From: an uncultured Comamonadaceae bacterium
Lineage (GTDB): Bacteria > Pseudomonadota > Gammaproteobacteria > Burkholderiales > Burkholderiaceae
Reading direction: 5' to 3'
Assembly (NCBI GenBank): GCA_946482115.1
Contig: CAMLQP010000215.1
Coordinates: 1 to 5,067, forward strand
DNA: 5,067 bases
A program made the position numbers and the translations under genes. The notes beneath the pieces are model-generated. The model was not told where the DNA came from and did not search any database. It saw only the letters and a program-made list of their open reading frames with translations. This document shows, piece after piece, positions 1-4,991 of this stretch (positions are counted from its first letter, which is position 1; the number at the start of each line of letters is the position of its first letter).

Positions 1-1167
1 TCAGGATGCCAGCGCGCGCATCTCCGCAATCAGGTCCGACTTGCCTTCAAAGCCGATGCCCGGCAGCGGCGGCAGCGTGACATAGCCCTTGTCCACCTTC
101 ACGCCATCGGGGAAGCCGCCGTAAGGCTGGAACAGGTCGGGGTAGCTCTCGTTGCCGCCCAGACCCAGGCCGGCGGCAATTGCCAGCGACATCTGGTGGC
201 CGCCGTGCGGGATGCAGCGGCTGGGGGACCAGCCGTATTCCTTGAGCATGTCGAGCGTGCGCAGGTACTCCACTAGGCCGTAGCTCAGCGCGCAGTCAAA
301 CTGCAGCCAGTCGCGGTCCTTGTGCATGCCGCCGTGGCGGATGAGGTTGCGCGCGTCTTGCATCGAGAACAGGTTCTCGCCCGTGGCCATGGGGCCTTGG
401 TAGACCTCGCCCAGCTTTGCCTGCAGCTCGTAGTCCAGCGGGTCGCCGGCTTCTTCGTACCAGAACAGCGGGTACTGCGACAGGGCCTTGCCGTACTCGA
501 TGGCGGTCTTCAGATCGAAGCGGCCATTGGCGTCCACCGCCAGTTGCTGGCCCGGGCCCAGAATCTTGAGCACCGACTCGATGCGTTCGCAGTCCTCGGC
601 CAGCGTGGCGCCGCCGATCTTCATCTTGACCACCGAATAGCCGCGCGCCAGGTAGCTTTCCATTTCCTTCTTGAGGCCGTCCAGGCCCTTGCCGGGGTAG
701 TAGTAGCCGCCAGCGGCGTAGACGAACACGCGCGGGTTGGGTGTGCCGTTGCCATAGCGCTCGGCCAGCAGCTGGAACAGCGGCTTGCCCGCAATCTTGG
801 CCGTGGCATCCCACACGGCCATGTCGATGGTGCCCACTGCCACCGAGCGCTCGCCGTGGCCGCCGGGCTTCTCGTTGATCATCATGCGGGCCCAGACCTT
901 GTGCGGGTCCAGGTTCTCGGCAGTCTCATCCAGCAGGCTGTCAGGCTCGGCCTCCAGCACGCGCGGGATGAAACGGTCGCGCATCAGCGCGCCCTGGCCG
1001 TAGCGGCCGTTGGAGTTGAAGCCGTAGCCGATCACCGGCTTGCCGTCGCGGATCACGTCGGTGACCACGGCCACGAGGCTCAGCGTCATCTTCGAGAAGT
1101 CGATGTAGGCGTTGCGGATGTCCGACTTGATCGGGCGAGTCGATTCGAGGATGTTGACGATCTTCAT
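1..1167 (-). CDS. tarD: D-tartrate dehydratase, enolase superfamily
   Basis: The 388-residue product should be a cytoplasmic Mg2+-dependent dehydratase converting D-tartrate to oxaloacetate (via its enol). It matches, almost end to end from memory, the characterised Bradyrhizobium D-tartrate dehydratase, including IRNAYIDF (17-24), GFNSNGRYGQG (49-59), NEKPGGHGERS (98-108) and the C-terminal LPGIGFEGKSDL. Visible catalytic features are the KMK motif at 181-183, with K183 as the expected general base, probable metal ligands D212 (VDAN), E238 (WYEE) and E264 (ATGEN), and H321 (IPHGGH) as the expected general acid. The N-terminal capping domain covers roughly residues 1-130 and the barrel the rest, so the protein is full length. 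The ATG at 1167 is chosen because the family N-terminus begins there; the frame stays open to 1632 through the preceding gene but encodes no family sequence. It is the last gene of the operon, 53 bp after the dehydrogenase stop, and has no clear Shine-Dalgarno. The TGA stop occupies bases 1-3. The family is certain; substrate specificity is inferred from motif identity. Confidence 0.93.
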   Translation of the reverse strand: MKIVNILESTRPIKSDIRNAYIDFSKMTLSLVAVVTDVIRDGKPVIGYGFNSNGRYGQGALMRDRFIPRVLEAEPDSLLDETAENLDPHKVWARMMINEKPGGHGERSVAVGTIDMAVWDATAKIAGKPLFQLLAERYGNGTPNPRVFVYAAGGYYYPGKGLDGLKKEMESYLARGYSVVKMKIGGATLAEDCERIESVLKILGPGQQLAVDANGRFDLKTAIEYGKALSQYPLFWYEEAGDPLDYELQAKLGEVYQGPMATGENLFSMQDARNLIRHGGMHKDRDWLQFDCALSYGLVEYLRTLDMLKEYGWSPSRCIPHGGHQMSLAIAAGLGLGGNESYPDLFQPYGGFPDGVKVDKGYVTLPPLPGIGFEGKSDLIAEMRALAS

Positions 1168-1220
1168 GGTGGTCGCGTTCGTTGGCAAAGATGAAAGAGG
1201 GCGGGATAAAAAAGGGCGTA
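1168..1220 (-). promoter_or_regulatory. Short intergenic leader of tarD, no Shine-Dalgarno seen
   Basis: This 53-bp gap separates the dehydrogenase stop from the tarD start. Read in the direction of transcription, it contains a run of six T and is pyrimidine-rich, then ends CGACCACC before the ATG. I see no GGAG/GAGG element within 15 nt of the start, unlike the other four genes. The T-run is not preceded by a convincing stem, so I do not call a terminator. It is more likely an internal operon spacer than a promoter. Confidence 0.4.
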
Positions 1221-1919
1221 TCAGCGGGCGAGCGAAGAGCCTCCGCAGATCGCGATGTCCTGCCCCGTGATGGCGGCGGCAGGAGCGGACAGAAGAAATG
1301 CCACCAGCGCGGCAATCTCGGCGGGTTCGATCAGGCGGCCGATGGGTGGCAGGCGCGGCGCGCTGCCCTGGCGCGCGGGGTCGATCAGCATGCCGGTGGC
1401 GGTGGCTGCGGGCGACACCACGTTCACCGTCACGCCCTGGGCAGCCACCTCGGCCGCCCAGCTGCGCGCCAGCGCGATCAGCGCGGCCTTGGTCGCGGCG
1501 TATTGACCGCGCCCGGCCATGCCCTGGGCCACGCGGCTGCCGATGAACACCACGCGCCCCTGGCCACGCTGGGCCATGCCGGGCACGATGGCGTCGGCCA
1601 GGCGGGCGGCGGCGTCCACGTGCAGGCGCCACATCAGTTCGCCGCCCGCATGGTCGAGCTGGCCCAGCGGCCCGACGCGCAGCACACCCGCCGCGTGGAC
1701 CAGCGCATCCACGTTGGGCAGCGCTGTGGATACGCGGGCAATGTCAGCGCCGTCGGCAAGATTGACCGGCACGTGGATGAACGATGGATGGACGATGGAT
1801 GGCTGGGCAACGTCCAGGCCGCTCACGCGCCAGCCGCCCGCCAGCAGTGACTCGGCAATGCTGCGGCCGATGCCGCTGCTGGCACCGGTGACGACCGCGT
1901 GGCGGGCACTACTCGACAC
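1221..1919 (-). CDS. Short-chain dehydrogenase/reductase (SDR), probably NAD-dependent
   Basis: This 232-residue classical SDR is a cytoplasmic Rossmann-fold oxidoreductase. The cofactor-binding TGASSGIG lies at 11-18. Asp36, at the end of the second strand (GLD), usually indicates preference for NAD(H) over NADP(H). HAAG at 75-78 replaces the usual NNAG. The catalytic residues are S128 (FIGS), Y140 and K144 (YAATK). The C-terminal TGQDIAICGG is family-like, with Cys where Asp is common. The tetrad Asn appears to be His100 (LHVDAA). The GTG at 1919 is chosen because it lies 10 codons before the glycine motif, no ATG lies between them, and GAGGGG (1927-1932, minus strand) sits 7 nt upstream. 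The start lies inside the end of the receptor gene (11-nt overlap), implying translational coupling. The substrate is unknown; a hydroxy-acid or sugar-acid role is inferred only from the neighbours. Length is slightly short of the usual 245-255 residues but shows no sign of truncation. Confidence 0.9.
   Translation of the reverse strand: MSSSARHAVVTGASSGIGRSIAESLLAGGWRVSGLDVAQPSIVHPSFIHVPVNLADGADIARVSTALPNVDALVHAAGVLRVGPLGQLDHAGGELMWRLHVDAAARLADAIVPGMAQRGQGRVVFIGSRVAQGMAGRGQYAATKAALIALARSWAAEVAAQGVTVNVVSPAATATGMLIDPARQGSAPRLPPIGRLIEPAEIAALVAFLLSAPAAAITGQDIAICGGSSLAR
1771..1802. repeat. 11-bp tandem duplication within the SDR gene
   Basis: ACGATGGATGG occurs twice, perfectly and back to back, at 1781-1791 and 1792-1802. 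A third degraded copy (ACGTGGATGA) lies at 1771-1780. Because 11 is not a multiple of three, the copies are read in different frames and encode roughly residues 40-50 (PSIVHPSFIHV) of the dehydrogenase. The segment lies between the second strand and third strand of the Rossmann fold, a variable region, and the protein stays in frame across it. Confidence 0.8.
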
Positions 1920-2871
1920 GGATGTTCCCCTCGGTCACGATCTTCTGGGACCGCTCCATGTCGCTGCGCTGGAACTTGGCGAAGTCCTCCACGCTGCCCG
2001 GCGTGGTCAGCAGCCCTTGCTCTTTGAGCTTGGGCGTCATTTCGGCCAGGGCCTTGTTCACCTCGGTGTTCAGCCGCTGCGTGATGTCTGCGGGCAGCTT
2101 GGCCGGGCCCCACAGGCCATACCAGCTGTAGAACTCATAGCCCGGAATCGTCTCGCCCACCGTGGGCACGTCCGGCAGGCTGGCCGCGCGCTGGGCGGAG
2201 GTGACGGCCACTACGCGCAGCATGCCGCTCTTGTGGTACTGCAGCGAGCCGAGGATGGGGTCGATGAAGCCGTCGATCTGCCCGCCGATCAGGTCCTGGA
2301 AAGCCGGCGCCGTGCCCTTGTACGGCACGATCAGGTAGTCGAGGTTGCCCGCGCGCTTGAGCAGCTCGGTGGACAGGTGCCCAGCCGAGCCGATGGAGCC
2401 CACGGCAAAGGTCATCTTGCCGGGGTTTGCCTTGGCGTAAGCCATCAGTGACTTGATGTCGGTGACCGGCAGGTTCTTGTTGATGGCCACCGACAGCGGT
2501 GCCTTGGCCACCAGTGCCACGGGCGTGAAGTCCTTGACCACGCCATAGGGCACGGACTTCATGGTCATGGGCGCGGTGGTGAAGGTGGATGCGTTGAACA
2601 GCAGCGTGTAGCCGTCGGCCGGGGCCTTGGCCACCACATCGCCGCCGATCACACCATTACCGCCAGGCTTGTTCTCGACGATGAAGTTCTGGCCCATCTG
2701 CTCGCCCAGCTTTTGCGCGAGCTGGCGTCCCACGGTGTCAAGCGTGCCGCCCGGCGGAAAGGGGATGACCATCCGGATGGGCTTGGTGGGGTAAGCCTGC
2801 GCAAAGCTGCTGGCCGCCATCGCGAGCGTGGCTACACCCAGGGCGGCGCGGAGGAAAAGGTGGCGTTGCAT
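1909..2871 (-). CDS. Bug/TctC-family tripartite tricarboxylate transporter substrate-binding protein
   Basis: This 320-residue periplasmic solute receptor belongs to the Bordetella uptake gene (Bug) family, which delivers carboxylates and other small anionic or aromatic solutes to TctAB-type transporters. Residues 1-26 form a signal peptide: a basic start (MQRHLFLR), a hydrophobic core and a probable AxA cleavage site at AQA|YP. The mature part opens with the family hallmark YPTKPIRMVIPFPPGG (27-42), with D45 following. ENKPGGNG (66-73), ADGYTLL (85-91), SAGHLS (162-167), PYKGTAP (183-189), DLIGGQID (193-200) and LPDVPTVGE (232-240) follow in the usual order, so the gene is complete. I prefer the ATG at 2871 to the in-frame ATG at 2907 because AAGGAG (2882-2887, minus strand) precedes it by 10 nt and it gives a clean signal peptide. 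It is the second gene of the operon. No TctA or TctB membrane gene is visible. The ligand may be tartrate or a related diacid, inferred from tarD. Confidence 0.94.
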   Translation of the reverse strand: MQRHLFLRAALGVATLAMAASSFAQAYPTKPIRMVIPFPPGGTLDTVGRQLAQKLGEQMGQNFIVENKPGGNGVIGGDVVAKAPADGYTLLFNASTFTTAPMTMKSVPYGVVKDFTPVALVAKAPLSVAINKNLPVTDIKSLMAYAKANPGKMTFAVGSIGSAGHLSTELLKRAGNLDYLIVPYKGTAPAFQDLIGGQIDGFIDPILGSLQYHKSGMLRVVAVTSAQRAASLPDVPTVGETIPGYEFYSWYGLWGPAKLPADITQRLNTEVNKALAEMTPKLKEQGLLTTPGSVEDFAKFQRSDMERSQKIVTEGNIRVE

Positions 2872-2887
2872 GGTGTCTTGTCTCCTT
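2872..2887 (-). promoter_or_regulatory. Ribosome-binding site of the Bug receptor gene
   Basis: On the minus strand AAGGAG (2882-2887) lies 10 nt upstream of the ATG at 2871. This site decides the start in favour of 2871 rather than the in-frame ATG 12 codons earlier. The sequence GGAGACAAGA here (2876-2885) is identical to the one before the DapA-like gene. Confidence 0.75.
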
Positions 2888-2908
2888 GTCGGTTTTCTTG
2901 TGTGCAAT

Positions 2909-2941
2909 GAGGCGCGGGGGACTCAAAATCCCCCGCGCCTC
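2909..2941 (-). other. Strong 13-bp stem-loop between the DapA-like and receptor genes
   Basis: Bases 2909-2921 pair perfectly with 2929-2941, giving a 13-bp stem (11 of the 13 pairs are G-C) with a 7-nt loop (2922-2928). In the operon's direction it begins 11 nt after the stop of the DapA-like gene. The transcript continues AUUGCACAC after the stem, so there is no U-tract and it is not a canonical intrinsic terminator on either strand. A likely role is protecting the 3' end of the upstream cistron, or acting as a leaky terminator or processing site, so that the first gene and the transporter/dehydratase genes are expressed at different levels. The structure is seen directly; the role is inferred. 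Confidence 0.75.
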
Positions 2942-2952
2942 GCAGGGACCGC

Positions 2953-3891
2953 TCAGCGCTTGAGCAGGCCGGCCTGCTTCACCGCAGCGCGCAGGGCTTC
3001 GACTTCCTTGGCATTCGGCGCCTCGGTCGGCGGGCGCACGGTGGCGTCGTCAATCACACCCGCCAGGTACATGCCGCCCTTCATGCGGGCGTGGGCCTCG
3101 CCCGTGGGCTCGCCGCCGCCATACACCGCGTCTTTCAGCGGTGTGATGACGGCCTGCACTTCCATGGCCTTTTTCAGGTCGCCGGCCTTCACCGCATTCC
3201 ACAAATCGATGATGAGCTGCGGGATGAAGGTGGCAAAGCCCACCAGCGCGCCGTCCACGCCCTGCACCATCGAGGCCAGCAGGTACTCGTCGTGGCAGGT
3301 CAGGATGGCCTTGGAGGCATCGGCCTCGCGGATCGCCTGGATGTCGCGGGCGTACTTGTTCATGTCGCGCTGGCCTACCTTGAAGGCCTGCAGGTAGGGC
3401 AGCTTCGCCAGGTCGGCCAGCAGCTGCGAGGAGTACGAGGCGCGCGTCCAGGCGGGGTAGACATGGCAGACCAGGTCGGCGTTGGGCGCGGCCTGGTGGA
3501 TGGCCTCGAAGTACTGCAGTGCATGGCCGGGCGTGAAGCCAAAGCGCAGCCAGTGGTGCGGCGGCATCACGTCGAGCGCCACGGCGCCGGCTTCGACCGC
3601 AGCGCGGGCGTGGTCGGCCGCGTCCTTCAGGCCTTCGCAGACGATGGACGAGATGACGGGTATGCGGCTCTTGAGCTCGTCGGCCACGATGCGGGTGACC
3701 TCGGCGCGCTCGGCCGGGGTGAGTGAGAAAACCTCGCCGGTGTGGCCGTTGGTCATGATGGCCACCACACCGTCGTGGCCCGCCAGCCAGGCGGCGAGCT
3801 TGCGCAGAGCGGGCTCGTCGATGCGGTGGTCGGGGGTGAAGGGGCACGAGATGGCGGGGATGATCCCGCGATAATTCGAGATGGCAGGCAT
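2953..3891 (-). CDS. DapA/N-acetylneuraminate lyase family protein (Schiff-base aldolase, decarboxylase or dehydratase)
   Basis: This 312-residue cytoplasmic TIM-barrel enzyme belongs to the dihydrodipicolinate synthase/N-acetylneuraminate lyase superfamily, whose members form a lysine Schiff base with a 2-oxo acid. Visible features are the carboxylate-binding loop TNGHTGE (47-53, corresponding to GTTGE), Tyr145 (HVYPAW) and Lys171 (AFKVGQRD) as the Schiff-base lysine. Arg150 lies five residues after Tyr145, as in true DapA. The strand carrying the TPYYN motif of DapA instead reads MPPHHW (109-114), so the relay tyrosine pair is absent. This makes lysine biosynthesis unlikely. Operon context fits a sugar-acid or C4-diacid pathway, for example 2-oxo-3-deoxy acid cleavage or dehydration, or oxaloacetate decarboxylation. 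The ATG at 3891 is chosen because CGGAGA (3901-3906) lies about 9 nt upstream; an upstream in-frame ATG at 3927 lacks such a site. It is the first gene of the operon, divergent from the LysR gene. The family is secure; the reaction is not. Confidence 0.92.
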   Translation of the reverse strand: MPAISNYRGIIPAISCPFTPDHRIDEPALRKLAAWLAGHDGVVAIMTNGHTGEVFSLTPAERAEVTRIVADELKSRIPVISSIVCEGLKDAADHARAAVEAGAVALDVMPPHHWLRFGFTPGHALQYFEAIHQAAPNADLVCHVYPAWTRASYSSQLLADLAKLPYLQAFKVGQRDMNKYARDIQAIREADASKAILTCHDEYLLASMVQGVDGALVGFATFIPQLIIDLWNAVKAGDLKKAMEVQAVITPLKDAVYGGGEPTGEAHARMKGGMYLAGVIDDATVRPPTEAPNAKEVEALRAAVKQAGLLKR

Positions 3892-3903
3892 GCTTTCTTG
3901 TCT

Positions 3904-3949
3904 CCGTTGGGAAAAGCTGGTGAACAACGGGGTGGATCATTTCCCACCC
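3904..3949 (-). promoter_or_regulatory. Leader of the DapA-like gene with competing inverted repeats
   Basis: Three perfect inverted repeats overlap here. GGGTGG (3930-3935) pairs with CCACCC (3944-3949), loop 8. CCGTTG (3904-3909) pairs with CAACGG (3925-3930), loop 15. TGGGAAA (3908-3914) pairs with TTTCCCA (3940-3946), spacer 25, and cannot form together with the first two. On the minus strand the second stem includes the CGG of the Shine-Dalgarno CGGAGA. Whether the transcript contains all of this depends on an unmapped start site; the repeats could instead be protein-binding sites. Confidence 0.4.
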
Positions 3950-3972
3950 GGTGCCAGCGGTCCAATACTCGA

Positions 3973-3987
3973 ATCGCATACAACTAT
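3973..3987. promoter_or_regulatory. Candidate LysR-type operator (T-N11-A)
   Basis: ATC at 3973-3975, nine bases, then TAT at 3985-3987 fits the LysR T-N11-A rule (T3974, A3986). It matches five of six bases of the common ATC-N9-GAT form. It lies 24 bp upstream of the LysR start, in the AT-rich part of the divergent region, where autoregulation would be expected. The motif is short and chance matches are common. Confidence 0.35.
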
Positions 3988-4002
3988 CTATCGATCCATC
4001 GC

Positions 4003-4010
4003 GGAGACAC
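4003..4010 (+). promoter_or_regulatory. Ribosome-binding site of the LysR gene
   Basis: GGAG at 4003-4006 is followed by ACAC and then the ATG at 4011. The spacing of 4 nt is short, but the site supports 4011 over the in-frame GTG at 3951, which would add 20 residues unlike the start of a LysR protein. Confidence 0.6.
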
Positions 4011-4958
4011 ATGGGACCCGGCAACCGACCCCTGGACCTGGAATGGCTGGAGGATTTCCTCGCCCTGGCCGAGACGGGCAACTTCTCGCGCGCGGCGGAG
4101 GCCCGCGCCATTGCCCAGCCCGCCTTCAGCCGCCATATCCGCGCCCTGGAAGACTGGGTGGGCGTTGAGCTGTTCGACCGCAGTGCCCACCCTGCGGCGC
4201 TCACGGCGGCGGGCCAGCGCTTTCTGCCGCTGCTGGAGACCATCCTCGCCAACCTGGAGGCCGCTCGCATCAAGGCCCGCGCTGCGCATGACCTGGCCGC
4301 TGCCAGCTTGCGCTTTGCGGCCACGCATGTACTCTCGCTCACGTTCTTTCCGCGCTGGCTGGTGGGCATGGAGGCACGACTGCGTCTGGGGCCCATCCAG
4401 ACCATGTCGGACAGCTCCCAGGCCTGCGAAGACCTGATGCTGCAGCGCCGTGTGCAGTTTGTGCTGTGCCATGGCCATGACGAGGTGCCAGGACGCCTGG
4501 ACGAGGCGCAGTACCCCATGTGCCGCCTGGCGGACGACCGGTTGCTGCCCGTCAGTGCGCCCCAGCCGGGGGGCGCTGCAGGCCAGCCGCTGCACGCGCT
4601 GGGCCAGTCGGCCCCGGTGCCCGTGCTGGCCTACAGCGACGCGTCGGGGCTGGGCCGCATCATGCGGGCCCGCATGCGTGGGGTGTTTGCTGAAGGCACT
4701 GACGGCCCGGTGGCGGTGGTGTTCACCGCGCACCACGCGGTGTTGCTCAAGACCCTGGCCCAGGAAGGGCGGGGTGTGGCCTGGCTGCCCGAAAGCCTGA
4801 TTGCCGACGAGCTGCGCACCGGCACGCTGGTGGCCGCCGGGGGCGCCGACTGGAACGTGCCGGTGCAGATCCGCCTGTACCGCCAGCGCGCCGAGATGTC
4901 GCCGGTGGCGGAGTCGTTATGGGAACTGGCATTGGCGCAGGTGGCGTCGCAGCCCTGA
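4011..4958 (+). CDS. LysR-type transcriptional regulator
   Basis: This 315-residue DNA-binding regulator probably controls the divergent operon. The N-terminal winged helix-turn-helix covers about residues 8-67 (LEWLEDFLALAETGNFSRAA, then QPAFSRHIRALE and GVELFDRS), which is the standard LysR arrangement. A linker helix follows at about 68-95. The rest is the periplasmic-binding-protein-like effector domain, with late family features EGRGVAWLPESL (252-263) and ELRTGTLV (267-274). Length is normal (about 300). The start at 4011 is supported by GGAG just upstream and by an N-terminus that begins about eight residues before the helix-turn-helix, as is usual. Effector-dependent activation by tartrate or a pathway intermediate is inferred from divergent position only. 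Known LysR proteins typically bind a T-N11-A site in such gaps, and one candidate is present. No membrane segment or truncation is seen. Confidence 0.95.
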   Translation: MGPGNRPLDLEWLEDFLALAETGNFSRAAEARAIAQPAFSRHIRALEDWVGVELFDRSAHPAALTAAGQRFLPLLETILANLEAARIKARAAHDLAAASLRFAATHVLSLTFFPRWLVGMEARLRLGPIQTMSDSSQACEDLMLQRRVQFVLCHGHDEVPGRLDEAQYPMCRLADDRLLPVSAPQPGGAAGQPLHALGQSAPVPVLAYSDASGLGRIMRARMRGVFAEGTDGPVAVVFTAHHAVLLKTLAQEGRGVAWLPESLIADELRTGTLVAAGGADWNVPVQIRLYRQRAEMSPVAESLWELALAQVASQP

Positions 4959-4991
4959 GCGATTTCCGTTCCCCTGGCGGGCCGCCGATCC

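Larger units (their letters stand above)
3892..4010. promoter_or_regulatory. Divergent control region between the operon and the LysR gene
   Basis: This 119-bp gap separates two divergent starts and should hold both promoters and the LysR operator. The part from about 3961 to 3999 is clearly more AT-rich than the surroundings and is the best place for promoters, but I see no sigma-70 boxes good enough to call. A T-N11-A element lies at 3973-3987. Several inverted repeats lie at 3904-3949, on the operon side. The layout is typical of LysR regulators that control an adjacent divergent operon. Confidence 0.6.

Noticed and set aside
322..1194. 290-codon open frame on the plus strand opposite tarD
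   Set aside because: It mirrors a clearly real gene and arises from GC-rich codon bias; no domain is recognisable.
1200..1220. T6 run after the SDR stop as an intrinsic terminator
   Set aside because: No convincing GC-rich stem precedes it in the direction of transcription, and tarD follows only 53 bp later in the same operon.
1168..1632. Extension of the tarD frame upstream to 1632, giving a 543-residue protein
   Set aside because: The added 155 residues are Arg/Pro/Gly-rich, overlap the SDR gene on the same strand in another frame and have no family resemblance; TarD homology starts at the ATG at 1167.
1519..2451. 310-codon plus-strand open frame spanning the SDR and receptor genes
   Set aside because: It lies antisense to two well-supported genes, and its composition changes at their boundary with no recognisable family.
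3951..4010. GTG at 3951 as the LysR start
   Set aside because: It adds 20 residues unlike a LysR N-terminus and uses up the operator region; the ATG at 4011 has GGAG just upstream.
3050..4519. 489-codon minus-strand frame covering the LysR gene, the divergent region and much of the DapA-like gene
   Set aside because: It runs antisense to LysR and out of frame with the DapA-like gene; it is Arg/Pro-rich shadow sequence.
4976..4986. GGCGGGCCGCC after the LysR gene as a terminator
   Set aside because: The repeat leaves no room for a loop unless the stem falls to about 3 bp, and no T-tract follows.
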